Both the position numbers and the translations under genes were made by a program. Positions 48,454 through 58,608 of a DNA stretch of 64,000 nucleotides are shown in pieces. The DNA is taken from positions 37,684 to 101,683 of the forward strand of contig JAOBWI010000089.1 in the NCBI GenBank assembly GCA_025463285.1, written 5' to 3'. The stretch comes from Acidimicrobiaceae bacterium. GTDB lineage: Bacteria > Actinomycetota > Acidimicrobiia > Acidimicrobiales > RAAP-2. The notes under the pieces are model-generated. The model was not told where the DNA came from. It ran no database searches and worked only from the letters and a program-made list of their open reading frames with translations. Within the stretch, counting starts at the first letter, position 1. Every line of letters starts with the position of its first letter.

Positions 48454-49518
48454 CTACGACGCGCCTGTTCTGAGCACCGTTAGGGCGGTGGCGCGCTCCA
48501 GCAGTGACGCGGAAGGTTCGAGGCCAAAACTGCTCGCTGTAGCAGACACTTCGTCAACGTTGTGCGCGACGTCGACGAGGCCAATGTCACTGGGCTCCTC
48601 GACGGTGCTCTGCGCCAACGCGTAGTGAACGTGACGCGCGTAAGGGGACTCGAAGAATCCTCCCAGGTAGACCTTCAGGCCGAGCGAGCGTGCGCGTTCG
48701 ATGATCGTGCGGGCGTTCGCGAGTCCCCCGACGCGCGCGGGCTTAACACAGATCATCGTCGCCGCCCGGTGGCGCACGATGTGCGCCACATCCTGGAGTG
48801 ACCTCGCTCCTTCATCGAGGCTGAGATCGACCTCCAGGCGAGCGGCGAGACGCGCGTGATCCACCACGTTGCCGACCGCGTAGGGCTGCTCCACGGCCGC
48901 GAGAACGCAAACCCGACGGGCCTGCTCCACTTGGGCCAGCACCTCGTCATCGTGGTTCGCAGAGCAGTTGAAGTCGAGAAGTACCGGAACGCGAAGGGTA
49001 GCTAGACGTTCGAGCACGACAGTACCGAGCGAACCGGGCGCGGTCTTGACCCGGACGCGCCTGGACGCGGGATCAATGTGCCAGGGGGTCTCTGTATCGA
49101 GTAGCGACACGGTCGACTGCGAGGGTGTCGCGAATCGCGGGGGCCAGAGGTCGTCGATGGAGCGCGAGGCGTTGCGTAGTTCTCTGTCGAGTACGGCCAT
49201 CTCCACGAGTGCTGACGCGACGCGGCGCGGCGGTGATTCGTTGCCGAGACGAGCAACGCGGGTCCACGGGGGTAGGGCGCCCTCGCGCGCGACCAGATCA
49301 CCGAGCTGCACGAGTGCGGCTCCAATAGCGTCGCGAACCTCAACGATTCCGGGGTCTCCGTTCAGGCGATACGGCTGAGGATCCACTTCGCCGTACCCCG
49401 CGACGCCGTCTTCCTCCAGCCGAAGAAACAGGCGGGAGCGTTCTCGATGGTCCTGTTCGCTGGCTTGGACTCGACGTTCCAGCACGACGTCTTCTTGAAA
49501 AAGAGTCGCCTCCATCAT
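48454..49518 (-). CDS. menC: o-Succinylbenzoate synthase-like enolase-superfamily protein
   Basis: VRVKTAPG, LLDFNCSAN, VEQPYAV, LSLDEGARSL, ICVKPARVGGL order of enolase-superfamily catalytic positions. Confidence 0.75.
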   Translation of the reverse strand: MMEATLFQEDVVLERRVQASEQDHRERSRLFLRLEEDGVAGYGEVDPQPYRLNGDPGIVEVRDAIGAALVQLGDLVAREGALPPWTRVARLGNESPPRRVASALVEMAVLDRELRNASRSIDDLWPPRFATPSQSTVSLLDTETPWHIDPASRRVRVKTAPGSLGTVVLERLATLRVPVLLDFNCSANHDDEVLAQVEQARRVCVLAAVEQPYAVGNVVDHARLAARLEVDLSLDEGARSLQDVAHIVRHRAATMICVKPARVGGLANARTIIERARSLGLKVYLGGFFESPYARHVHYALAQSTVEEPSDIGLVDVAHNVDEVSATASSFGLEPSASLLERATALTVLRTGAS

Positions 49519-49554
49519 CGCTACGTTACGGTAACTGATACCGTGGTCGCCGCG

Positions 49555-49638
49555 GCCCGGATGGCGGAATTGGCAGACGCGGAGGCCTCAAAAGCCTTTA
49601 CTCGAGAGGGTGTGTGGGTTCGAGTCCCACTCCGGGCA
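49555..49638 (+). tRNA. tRNA-Leu(CAA)
   Basis: GCCCGGATGGCGGAATTGGCAGACGCGGAGGCCTCAAAAGCCTTTACTCGAGAGGGTGTGTGGGTTCGAGTCCCACTCCGGGCA; no encoded CCA. Confidence 0.96.
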
Positions 49639-49811
49639 CTGTTGAGTACTGGGTCCGTTTGCTTCAGCCGAGTACTTTCACGATTCGTCCAACGACGGCA
49701 ACCGTGGAGAAAGGTGACGGCCGCACGCAACATACTTCGGCCCCGTAGTTGAGCCAGGGCCCTAACCCCCGGAGGGTCGAAACTGACTCAACCCACTGTT
49801 ACCTTGTACAC

Positions 49812-50741
49812 ATGACTGACGCCGTTACGCCGTTCTTTCGCGACAATGTAGTCGCCCTGTTTCCCGGTCAAGGCTCTCTCGGCGGCGGCGCCGGCGCGCT
49901 CTGGCGTGACTCGCGCCACTGGACGTTGGTGGAACGCGTCGGCGACATCGCCGGCGTCGACGTCAGCCATCTGCTCCTTGACGCGAGTGACGAAGACGTC
50001 GTCCGCACGGATCGCGCGCAACTGGCCACCTTCGCCCTCTCACTCGTCGGTTACCACGAACTGCTCGACCTCGGCGTGCGGCCTCGTTATCTCCTTGGTC
50101 ACAGTTTGGGCGAGATCTCCGCTCTCGTCGCCTCGGGTCTGTTATCCCTGGACGCGGGGGCCCAACTCATCACGGTTCGAGGAGGCGCCATGGCCCGAGC
50201 GGCCGCCGAACGTGAGGGTTCCATGGTCGCCGTCATGGGCGGTGACGATGACGCGCGCGCCGCCCTTGAGGGTCTGGACGGCGTGTGGATCGCCAACATC
50301 AACGGCACCGGACAGATCGTGGTGAGCGGAACGCGTCAAGGCCTGGATGATCTCCTCGCCCGCCACCGCGAGCTCGGATGGCGACGAGCCACCCCGCTTC
50401 CCGTCGGCGGAGCGTTTCACTCCCCTCTCATGTCGCCGGCGCAAGACGAGTTCGATCAAGCCCTCGAACTCACTCAGTGGGGCAGCACCGACTCCTTGCT
50501 CATCGCCAACGTGGACGGTGCGCTGCACGTGGACGCCGGTGAGTGGCGCGAGCTGCTGCGCCGACAGCTCACCTCGCCCGTACAGTTCTTGGACGCCACT
50601 CTCGCTCTCCCCGAGAGTGTTCAGATCTCCATCGAGTTACCCCCGAGCGGTGTCTTAACGGGGCTCACCAAACGTATCCGTCCCTTCAGCGTTCAGTTCG
50701 CTCCGACCACCCTTCAGGAGTTACAGGAGATCGTCGTATGA
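49812..50741 (+). CDS. fabD: Malonyl CoA-ACP transacylase
   Basis: VVALFPGQGS, LLGHSLGEISALVASG, PLPVGGAFHSPLM; ATG at 49812. Confidence 0.93.
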   Translation: MTDAVTPFFRDNVVALFPGQGSLGGGAGALWRDSRHWTLVERVGDIAGVDVSHLLLDASDEDVVRTDRAQLATFALSLVGYHELLDLGVRPRYLLGHSLGEISALVASGLLSLDAGAQLITVRGGAMARAAAEREGSMVAVMGGDDDARAALEGLDGVWIANINGTGQIVVSGTRQGLDDLLARHRELGWRRATPLPVGGAFHSPLMSPAQDEFDQALELTQWGSTDSLLIANVDGALHVDAGEWRELLRRQLTSPVQFLDATLALPESVQISIELPPSGVLTGLTKRIRPFSVQFAPTTLQELQEIVV

Positions 50742-51442
50742 GTCGACACGTCATCGTCACCGGTGCCAGTCGCGGCATTGGTGCCGCGATCGCGCAGTAC
50801 TTCGTTGAAAATGGCGACCACGTAGTCGCCTTCTCGCGCTCGGCGGAGGCGCCCCCCGGGTGCGCCAAGTCCTTCGCCGTTGACGTGGCGGACTCCGCCT
50901 CGGTGAACGACGCCGTCAAAGCGGCGATCGAGGAGTTTGGTCCCGTTGACGTCGCGGTGATGAACGCCGGTGTCACCCGTGACGGGCTGGCCATGAGGAT
51001 GTCCGACGAGCAGTGGCGTGACGTACTCTCCACCAACCTCGACGGCGCCTTCTTCACCGCGCGGGCCACGATGGCCTCCATGGTGCGGGCGCGCAAGGGC
51101 TCCCTCATCTTCATCGGCTCCGTCTCCCCCTTTCTGGGTGTGCCCGGTCAGGCCAACTACGCCGCCGCCAAGGCCGGACTGGTCGGCTTGGCGCGGGCCC
51201 TCGCCAAAGAAGTCGCTTCCCGCTCGATCACCGTGAACGTCGTCGCTCCAGGTCTCATCGACACCGACATGACGGCCGAACTGGGAGCCGCGCGTGACTC
51301 GATGTTGGCGATGATTCCGCTCGGTCACCTTGGCGAGGCGTCCGATATCGCTGGGGTTGTCGGGTTCCTCGCCAGTAACCACGCGCGCTACATCACCGGT
51401 GCCGTGTTAGCGGTCGACGGGGGCCTCGCGCTCGGCCTCTAA
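50738..51442 (+). CDS. fabG: 3-oxoacyl-ACP reductase
   Basis: MSRHVIVTGASRGIGAAIAQYF, MNAGVTRDGLAMRM, YAAAKAGLVGLARALAKE, ITGAVLAVDGGLALG; start at 50738. Confidence 0.93.
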   Translation: MSRHVIVTGASRGIGAAIAQYFVENGDHVVAFSRSAEAPPGCAKSFAVDVADSASVNDAVKAAIEEFGPVDVAVMNAGVTRDGLAMRMSDEQWRDVLSTNLDGAFFTARATMASMVRARKGSLIFIGSVSPFLGVPGQANYAAAKAGLVGLARALAKEVASRSITVNVVAPGLIDTDMTAELGAARDSMLAMIPLGHLGEASDIAGVVGFLASNHARYITGAVLAVDGGLALGL

Positions 51443-51501
51443 TGGCATCGAACCGCAAGGTCATTGGGTACGATGGAAGGACACATTAAAGGGGTAGCAC
51501 C

Positions 51502-51741
51502 ATGGATCGCAACGAAGCCTTAGCGAAGTTTACCGAGGACACCGTAGAAGTTCTCGCCGTCGACCCGTCCCAGGTCACGCTCGAGGCGTCCTTTGGCGAC
51601 GACCTCGGAGCGGACAGCCTCGACCTCGTCGAACTGGTGATGGCGCTCGAAGAGACGTTCGACATTGAGGTCGCCGAGGACGAACTAAAAGAGATCAAGA
51701 CCGTCGGCGAGGCCTTCGAACTGATCTACGCCAAGCTGTAG
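51502..51741 (+). CDS. acpP: Acyl carrier protein
   Basis: FGDDLGADSLDLVELVMALEETF phosphopantetheine site. Confidence 0.97.
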   Translation: MDRNEALAKFTEDTVEVLAVDPSQVTLEASFGDDLGADSLDLVELVMALEETFDIEVAEDELKEIKTVGEAFELIYAKL

Positions 51742-52940
51742 TGCGCGTTGCCGTCACTCCCTCGGGACCGCTGCAGGGTCGCCGAGTAGCGGTCACGGGG
51801 CTCGGCGCAATCACCTGCGCCGGCCCGGGCGTCGACGTGTTGTGGGACGCCCTGATGCAGTCAGAGGCTCCCGAGTCCAAGCGCATCGCGCCCTTTGACG
51901 CTTCGCACATCGGCGGACCCAAAGAACTTCGTCGGCTCGACCCTTTCGCCCTCTACACCCTGATGGCGGCGGACGAGGCCTGGCGCCACAGCGGCTTACA
52001 AGGCCCCCTCGTAGACGCCGGCTGCATCGTTACGACCGGTATCGGTGGACTGCAGACCACTCTCGAACAAGACGCCATTCTCACCTTGAAAGGACCCGAC
52101 CGGGTCTCACCTTTTCTCGTTCCCATGATGATGCCCAACGCCGCCACCGCCGCGGTGTCCATGCGCTTTGGTTTGGGCGGGCCCTGCGAAACAGTCACCA
52201 CGGCCTGCGCCGCCGGTACGCACGCCATCGGCAACGCCGCGCGACTCGTCGCCTCGGGACGCTGTGACGTCGCCGTGGCCGGGGGGGCTGAGGCCGTCAT
52301 CGTCGAGATCGCCATCGCCGGGTTTTCCAACATGACCGCGCTCTCCTCCACTAACTTCTCACGACCCTTCGACGTTGCTCGCGACGGTTTCGTCATGGGC
52401 GAGGGTGCTGGCGTGTTGATTCTCGAAGAGTGGGACCACGCACTCGCTCGCGGCGCCACCATCCTGGCCGAGGTGATCGGGGCGGCCTCCACCGCCGACG
52501 CGCATCACATCACGGCCCCCGACCCGAGCGGCGCCGGGGCGGTGCGCTGTATGAATCTGGCCCTGGCTGACGCGGACCTGACGCCGAGCGACGTCTCGCA
52601 CATCAACGCTCACGGCACGTCCACGCCTCTCAATGACCTCGCCGAGTCGGTCGCCGTCCACAAAGTCTTTGGTGACAGTCCTCCCGTGACCACCTCGATC
52701 AAGGGTCACCTCGGCCACTCCCTCGGCGCCGCGGGAGCCCTCGAGGGAGTGGCCTCGGTGCTCACTTTGCAGAATCAGCTCATCCCCCCGACGGCCGGCA
52801 CGACCGTGGTCGATCCGGCGATCGCCCTAGACGTGGTGATCGGCGAACCCCGCGCGGCCACCGTGGACGTCGTCTTGTCCAACTCGTTTGGCTTTGGCGG
52901 GCACAACGGCAGCGTGATCTTTCGGCGAGCTAGCGCCTAG
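51741..52940 (+). CDS. fabF: Beta-ketoacyl-ACP synthase II
   Basis: VAVTGLGAITCAGPG, TACAAGTHAIGNAARLV, NAHGTSTPLND, KGHLGHSLGAAGALE, NSFGFGGHNGSVIF. Confidence 0.95.
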   Translation: MRVAVTPSGPLQGRRVAVTGLGAITCAGPGVDVLWDALMQSEAPESKRIAPFDASHIGGPKELRRLDPFALYTLMAADEAWRHSGLQGPLVDAGCIVTTGIGGLQTTLEQDAILTLKGPDRVSPFLVPMMMPNAATAAVSMRFGLGGPCETVTTACAAGTHAIGNAARLVASGRCDVAVAGGAEAVIVEIAIAGFSNMTALSSTNFSRPFDVARDGFVMGEGAGVLILEEWDHALARGATILAEVIGAASTADAHHITAPDPSGAGAVRCMNLALADADLTPSDVSHINAHGTSTPLNDLAESVAVHKVFGDSPPVTTSIKGHLGHSLGAAGALEGVASVLTLQNQLIPPTAGTTVVDPAIALDVVIGEPRAATVDVVLSNSFGFGGHNGSVIFRRASA

Positions 52941-53618
52941 TTACAAGTGCCACTCGACGAAGTGGCGTTCGACGTAGGAGTTGTCATAGGCCCAGCGCGC
53001 GTTGGCAATGAACTCTCCCAGCATCGCCGGATCCTTGACCCCGGGTGCTCTCTCCACTCCGGCTCGCACGTCGACGCCAAACACCGGGAAGTTCTGCACT
53101 ACTTCGACAACACTGGACGAGTTGAGCCCGCCCGAGGCGATCACCGGAATGCGGGGGTCGCTCTCCATAAAGAACTCCAGCGAATCGGCCAGGGCGTCGG
53201 GCACGTCCCTCTCGGGAAGCACCAGATAGTCCACGCCCGCGCTAGCGCTTAAGCGTTTCGTACCGTCGGGCACCATGCGCAGCACCGTATTCACTCGCTC
53301 GGCGACGTAGGACAGCTCGTCACCGCTGGCCGGTCCGTCGATCTGCACGGCGCTAAGGCCGATGGTGTTGGCGATCTCGACGATGCGCTGGGGTAACTCG
53401 CTGCGAAAGACTCCCACCGAGAGCGCGCCCTGAGGAAGCCGCCGAACAATATCGTGGGCCGCGCTGACTGAGATCTGTCGAGGGGTTAAGGCGAAGTCAA
53501 AGCCCACCGCGCTGGCTCCGAGGCCGATGGAGAACAGCGCGTCCTCTTCGCAGGTCACTCCGGAGATCTTGATGAAAAGACCTTCACTCGTGAGCCGCAT
53601 GCGATGTACGTTACTCAC
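52941..53618 (-). CDS. TrpF-like (phosphoribosylanthranilate isomerase fold) protein with altered active site
   Basis: KISGVTCEEDALFSIGLGASAVGFDFALTPRQIS ... IPVIASGGLNSSSVVEVVQNFPVFGVDVRAGVERAPGVKDPAMLGEFI. Confidence 0.75.
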   Translation of the reverse strand: MSNVHRMRLTSEGLFIKISGVTCEEDALFSIGLGASAVGFDFALTPRQISVSAAHDIVRRLPQGALSVGVFRSELPQRIVEIANTIGLSAVQIDGPASGDELSYVAERVNTVLRMVPDGTKRLSASAGVDYLVLPERDVPDALADSLEFFMESDPRIPVIASGGLNSSSVVEVVQNFPVFGVDVRAGVERAPGVKDPAMLGEFIANARWAYDNSYVERHFVEWHL

Positions 53619-53630
53619 GGCGCGTCGCGA

Positions 53631-54329
53631 CTAGTCGACCTCTTCGACGATCACGTCGGCGATCGGCGACTCCTCCAGCGCGCCCACGAGGGTCCGGTGC
53701 GCAAAGCCAAGTCCGACCACCCTCTCGCCCGACGGGTACCAACTGGTGACGCCTTGAGGACCGTCGGGGCCCTTGGACTTGAGGAGGCTGTCCAGGACTT
53801 GCGCGCTCGGACCCTCTACGTGCACCATGCGCCAGGGCACACTGGAACCTCGGGCGTCCAGGCGGCCCACGAGCTCCTGCCCGGTGAAGCATCCCTTGTC
53901 AAAGGAGATCGTCGACTTCACGAATCCGCGACCGAAGCTATGTGGAGTCAAGTGGGCCTGGAGCTCTTGAACTCCGGGCCAGCGCGCATCAATCTGTTCT
54001 TTGATCGAGACGAACGGTCCGGCGCTTGGCGAGATCACCTCCAACGTGCACTTGGTGCGAAGAAGGAATCGTTTCAACCGGGCCAGCGCGTCGTTGGCTT
54101 GAGCCGCGGGCACGACGAGGTCGTAGCCCTCGGGCACCATCGTCACAAAGCACGTTGAAACGACCACGCTGTCGGGGGCCAGCAGGAGGGCCCAGGTGCC
54201 GCCGTCAGTGATTCCCGCGAGGTCCTGACTAAGTTGGCCCTGCAGGAATGACGCCGCGTCCTCGCCGCGAGCCTCAATCGTGGCCCAGGCCAGTAGACCG
54301 GTGTCTGGATCACTTCCCGTCGTCGTCAT
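53631..54329 (-). CDS. YgfZ/GcvT-like folate-binding protein
   Basis: ASFLQGQLSQDLAGI, STISFDKGCFTGQELVGRLDARG. Confidence 0.9.
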   Translation of the reverse strand: MTTTGSDPDTGLLAWATIEARGEDAASFLQGQLSQDLAGITDGGTWALLLAPDSVVVSTCFVTMVPEGYDLVVPAAQANDALARLKRFLLRTKCTLEVISPSAGPFVSIKEQIDARWPGVQELQAHLTPHSFGRGFVKSTISFDKGCFTGQELVGRLDARGSSVPWRMVHVEGPSAQVLDSLLKSKGPDGPQGVTSWYPSGERVVGLGFAHRTLVGALEESPIADVIVEEVD

Positions 54330-54387
54330 CGACTAATACGATAGGTGCCTACGTGACGACCACGACCGCGACGGAGACGGAGACGCC

Positions 54388-54576
54388 ATGAGTATGCAGA
54401 CCGAACTCAGCACCATCACCTCCACCATGACGGAACTCTCCACTCGCATCACCACCCTGGTGGAGTCCGAAGGCGACGCCATGGAGCCCGACGTCTACGC
54501 CGAGCTCGTCGCCGCCGAGCGCACGGTGGGCGCGCTGTTACGCCGACTCAGCCGCGTCGCCGGTCGAATCGTTTAG
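54388..54576 (+). CDS. Small hypothetical helical protein
   Basis: 62-aa ORF with heptad-like pattern between annotated genes. Confidence 0.5.
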   Translation: MSMQTELSTITSTMTELSTRITTLVESEGDAMEPDVYAELVAAERTVGALLRRLSRVAGRIV

Positions 54577-54598
54577 TCCTCACCGTTAGTCTTCGACT

Positions 54599-55444
54599 AT
54601 GGCTTCTGCGTGGCGGTGCGTGACTTCGCTCACCGTAGAGGAGCGACTCGACGTATTGAGTCTCCTGGACCGCACGGAAGTTCTGGTGGGCCGCGAAGCC
54701 ATCGACGAAGGGCGCCGTCGCGCCGTAGTGCACGGTTGGCGAGCCCAACACTGGCTGTACTACGTCGAAGGCTCGTTGATCAAGTACGCCATGGCCACGG
54801 GCGACGAGCTCGCGACCGTCGAGATGTGCGGAGGGGACTACGAGGAAGAGTTGCTTTCGCATCTGCTGGCCGCGCACGAAGTCGTCGACTGGTGGACCCG
54901 CGGACCGCAGTCGTGCCAGTACGCGCGCGGCGACGTGATCCGGATGCTTCAACTTCTCCGAATTACCCTGCCCGTCCCGCTCGAGGCGGTTCCCGAGGGA
55001 GCCGTCCTTCGAAACTTTGAACCCCACCGCGACGAGGCGGCTTGGCTCGAACAGAACAACGCGGCGTTCGCCAATCACCCCGAACAGGGAGCCTGGCGCC
55101 AGCACGACTTGGACGAGCGCACCGAAGAGCCGTGGTTCGACCCCTCGGGCTTCCTGCTCTTAGAGATCGACGGACGGATCGCCGCGTCGTGTTGGACCAA
55201 GGTTCACGAACTTCATCCGGACCGCTTCGGTGAGATCTACGTCGTCTCCGTGCACCCCGATTTTCAACACCACCATCTCGGTCGCGTCATGGTGACCCAA
55301 GGCCTCAACATCCTCTATCGAAAGGGTGTGGCCGACGCCGTGCTCTTCGTCGATGAGTCCAACGAGCCAGCCAGGAAGCTCTACGACTCGCTGGGCTTTC
55401 ATCTCGAGCGCGAGGATCGCCTGGTTCGCTTCATTCGCTCTTAG
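54599..55444 (+). CDS. mshD: Mycothiol synthase-like GNAT acetyltransferase
   Basis: C-terminal NNAAFANHPEQGAWRQHDLDERTEEPWFDPSGFLLLE ... GEIYVVSVHPDFQHHHLGRVMVTQGLNILYRKGV ... DESNEPARKLYDSLGFH. Confidence 0.9.
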   Translation: MASAWRCVTSLTVEERLDVLSLLDRTEVLVGREAIDEGRRRAVVHGWRAQHWLYYVEGSLIKYAMATGDELATVEMCGGDYEEELLSHLLAAHEVVDWWTRGPQSCQYARGDVIRMLQLLRITLPVPLEAVPEGAVLRNFEPHRDEAAWLEQNNAAFANHPEQGAWRQHDLDERTEEPWFDPSGFLLLEIDGRIAASCWTKVHELHPDRFGEIYVVSVHPDFQHHHLGRVMVTQGLNILYRKGVADAVLFVDESNEPARKLYDSLGFHLEREDRLVRFIRS

Positions 55445-56139
55445 TGGCCGACGAGGGCGCCCACCCCGTAGGTGACGGCCGAGGCCACGGCCATAATGAC
55501 CAGGGCGCGAAGGGCGGAGTACCACACCCCTCGCTTGGTGAAGCGCCCCACCCCACCGCCCACCAACAACGTGGCCACGCCCGCTACGCCAATCGACCAC
55601 CACATGACGTTGCCCGTGGCCACGATGATCCACGGCAGGAGCGGAATGAAGGCGCCGACGGAGAAGAAGAGAAAGGACGAGGACGAGGCGATCCACGGCG
55701 AGCCCGTCGCCGAGGGGTCGACGCCTAGCTCTTCGCGGGTGTGAGTACGTAGCGCGAGATCGGGATTCTTCATGAGGTCGGTCGAGAGCCGCTCGGCCAG
55801 TTCATCGTCGACCCCTCGACTGACAAAGAGGTCACGCAGTTCCAGCCGCTCCCCTTCGGGCTCCGCGGCGAGAGCGATACGCTCTAAGTCGATTTCGTAC
55901 TCGTAGAGTTCTTTCTGCGAACGCATGGAGAGGTACTCGCCGCTGCCCATCGAAAAGGCTCCCGCGACCAGTCCCGCCAGTCCCGCCAGTCGCACGATGT
56001 TGTGTCCCGGGTTGGCGCCCGCGAAGCCGAGAATCAACGAGACGTTGGTGACCAGTCCGTCGAGGAGACCGAAGAGCGCCGCTCGAAATCCCCCGTCACT
56101 GATCCGGCGGTGGTGCGGTGGCGCTTCCGTTTCACTCAC
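55441..56139 (-). CDS. VIT1/CCC1-family metal transporter-like protein
   Basis: FRAALFGLLDGLVTNVSLILGFAGANP, AGAFSMGSGEYLSMRSQKELYEYE. Confidence 0.9.
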   Translation of the reverse strand: MSETEAPPHHRRISDGGFRAALFGLLDGLVTNVSLILGFAGANPGHNIVRLAGLAGLVAGAFSMGSGEYLSMRSQKELYEYEIDLERIALAAEPEGERLELRDLFVSRGVDDELAERLSTDLMKNPDLALRTHTREELGVDPSATGSPWIASSSSFLFFSVGAFIPLLPWIIVATGNVMWWSIGVAGVATLLVGGGVGRFTKRGVWYSALRALVIMAVASAVTYGVGALVGH

Positions 56140-56217
56140 CTTTGGGAGTTTACGTGGGCCGCGCTGCGCGCAGGGGCGTCGCGCGGCAAAAAGATAGTGT
56201 GTTCCGGGAGGTACAAC

Positions 56218-56673
56218 ATGGCCACGCAGGTGAACAGCTTCGAAGAACTCACGGCCCTAGTCGGCACTCACTTGGGGTACTCAGACTATCGAACGGTGAC
56301 CCAGGAGCAGGTGAATCTCTTCGCCGACGCGACCGATGACCATCAATGGATCCACGTCGACCCCGAGCGCGCCGCCGCGGGCCCCTTTGGTCACACCATC
56401 GCCCACGGCTATTTCACCTTGTCTCTCATTCCGGGACTCTGCGCCGGTCTTTTGACGATGGAGGGTGTCACCATGGGCATCAACTACGGCTCCAACAAAG
56501 TTCGATTCATCTCGCCCGTACCCGTGGGATCCGAGATCCGTGCCGGCGCCACACTCGCCTCGGTGGAAGAAGTAGCGGGCGGCGTCCATACCGCCATGGA
56601 CGTGACCGTAGAGATAAGGGGCTCAGAGAAGCCCGCGTGCGTCGCTCAGGTACTCTCTCGCCTTTATCGTTAA
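56218..56673 (+). CDS. MaoC-like (R-hydratase) protein
   Basis: VTQEQVNLFADATDDHQWIHVDPERAAAGPFGHTIAHGYFTLSLIPGL; ATG at 56218. Confidence 0.93.
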   Translation: MATQVNSFEELTALVGTHLGYSDYRTVTQEQVNLFADATDDHQWIHVDPERAAAGPFGHTIAHGYFTLSLIPGLCAGLLTMEGVTMGINYGSNKVRFISPVPVGSEIRAGATLASVEEVAGGVHTAMDVTVEIRGSEKPACVAQVLSRLYR

Positions 56674-56677
56674 CTCG

Positions 56678-57370
56678 TTGAGTAACACTCCCCTCCCCGA
56701 AGGCGACGAGAAAACCCAGCTCGTTCGCTCGATGTTTGACGCCATCGCGCCGCGCTATGAACTGGTTAACGGGCTGATGACCTTGGGCCTGGACACTCGA
56801 TGGCGGCGCCGGGCGGTGGCCGACCTTCGCCTGGCGCGACACAGCGTGGTCTTAGACGTCGCTACCGGTACGGGTGACTTCGCGCGCGAGCTAGAGCGCC
56901 AACGTCACCGCGCCGTCGGCACTGACCTCAGCTACAACATGCTCCACCAGGCGCGTAACGTGCCCGAGCGCGTGCAGGCCGACGCCTCCACACTGCCGTT
57001 TCGCGGCGCTAGTTTTGACGGCGTCACCTGTGGCTACGCGTTGCGTAACTTCACCAATCTCCAAACCGCCTTCGACGAGATGGCCCGGGTCCTACGCCCG
57101 GGAGGGCGACTCTCTCTCTTAGAGGTCGCCGAGCCGAGCGGGGGTCTCTGGCGCGCGGGCTTTCGTCTCTGGTTTCGAAAAGTGGTTCCCCTTATCGGAG
57201 CCCTGCTCTCGGACCGCGACGCCTACCGCTATTTGCCGGCGTCCACGGCGTACCTGCCGACGGCGCGCGAGATTACGTCGATGTTGAATCGCGCCGGTTT
57301 CAGCTCGGTAAATAATCGCCGCGTCATGGGCGGACTCAGTCAGCAGTTTCTGGCCACCAGAACGTCGTGA
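56678..57370 (+). CDS. menG: Demethylmenaquinone methyltransferase (UbiE/MenG)
   Basis: MFDAIAPRYELVNGLMTLGLDTRWRR, LDVATGTGDFA, GYALRNFTNLQTAFDEMARVLRPGGRL. Confidence 0.93.
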   Translation: MSNTPLPEGDEKTQLVRSMFDAIAPRYELVNGLMTLGLDTRWRRRAVADLRLARHSVVLDVATGTGDFARELERQRHRAVGTDLSYNMLHQARNVPERVQADASTLPFRGASFDGVTCGYALRNFTNLQTAFDEMARVLRPGGRLSLLEVAEPSGGLWRAGFRLWFRKVVPLIGALLSDRDAYRYLPASTAYLPTAREITSMLNRAGFSSVNNRRVMGGLSQQFLATRTS

Positions 57371-58608
57371 AGTTCACTCGTCGCCGCCTCGAACCACTGC
57401 GCGCCGAGGTTCTGCGCACCCTCGGGGCTCGCGACGGCTGGCTGGTGGAAACCCCGGAGGTCCTGCGCGTGGGCTTTGGCCAACTGGCCGAACGGATCAC
57501 TCTGGCGGGGGGCCTCGACACGACGACCGACGCCGTGGCCGCCCTCGCTCGCCACGAACTCACCGGCGATAGCGGACCGGCCGGTACCGGGGTCGTGGCC
57601 TATTCCACGCTGCCCTACGACCGCCTCGCTCCGGGCGAGATGCACCTAGCGCAGTTCTCTATCGCGCAACAGACCAACGGCGAGACCTGGATCACCGCCC
57701 TCAATGACTCTGGCGAATGGCGCGCCCTCTACGACGCGGTGTCTCCCGCGCTCCAAGAGACCCAGAGCCCGCGCTCGCTCACCTATCAACCCACGCCGGA
57801 AGAGTACGCGCACCACGTGGCCCTGGCGGTGGAGATCCTGCGACGCAAAGAGATCGACAAGGTCGTCCTAGCGCGCGCCGTGCTCGGGTCGGTCCCCGAG
57901 GTCATCGATGCGGCGGCCCTCGCTCAGCGCCTCAAGATTCGAGAGCCCATCTGCACGCTCTACAGCCTGCCGTTGGCCGACGGTCGCCGCTTCGTCGGGG
58001 CCAGCCCCGAGTTGCTGGTGCGCCGTACCGGTACGGAAATTCTCTGCCACCCCCTCGCCGGCACGATTACCTTGCCGCCCAACGTGGCGCCCGACGACTA
58101 CCAGACGTGGTTGCTCGGCAGTACGAAGAACCTCCACGAGCACGGCGTGGTGGTCGACGAGATCGTGCGCAACCTGTCCCAGGTGTACGACGACATCACG
58201 GCTGACGCCGAACCGTCCATCGTGACCTTACGCACCGTGGCGCACCTGGGCACCTGGATCTCGGCCAGGTGTCGCCACCTCGACGAGGCCCCCGACGCAC
58301 TCGAAGTACTTCGCCTGCTGCACCCGACGGCCGCCGTCGGTGGTATTCCGCAAGAGAGCGCGTACGAACTCATCCGACGACTCGAGGAACACGACCGCGG
58401 TAACTTCGCCGGTCCCCTCGGATGGATCGACGCGCAGGGTGACGGCGAGTGGTGGATTGCTTTGCGCGGTGTGCTCATCGCCGGGCGGGCGTTTGAAGCG
58501 TGGGCCGGGGCGGGCATCGTGAGCGAGTCCGATCCCATCGCCGAGCGCGAGGAGACCAAAGACAAACTCAACGTGGTCCTGTCGTCAGTCCTCGTCGATC
58601 GGGTCTAA
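57367..58608 (+). CDS. menF: Isochorismate synthase
   Basis: EILRRKEIDKVVLARAV, FVGASPELLVRR, HPLAGTI, LHPTAAVGGIPQESAYELIRRLEEHDRGNFAGPLGWIDAQGDGEWWIALR. Confidence 0.93.
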   Translation: MKFTRRRLEPLRAEVLRTLGARDGWLVETPEVLRVGFGQLAERITLAGGLDTTTDAVAALARHELTGDSGPAGTGVVAYSTLPYDRLAPGEMHLAQFSIAQQTNGETWITALNDSGEWRALYDAVSPALQETQSPRSLTYQPTPEEYAHHVALAVEILRRKEIDKVVLARAVLGSVPEVIDAAALAQRLKIREPICTLYSLPLADGRRFVGASPELLVRRTGTEILCHPLAGTITLPPNVAPDDYQTWLLGSTKNLHEHGVVVDEIVRNLSQVYDDITADAEPSIVTLRTVAHLGTWISARCRHLDEAPDALEVLRLLHPTAAVGGIPQESAYELIRRLEEHDRGNFAGPLGWIDAQGDGEWWIALRGVLIAGRAFEAWAGAGIVSESDPIAEREETKDKLNVVLSSVLVDRV

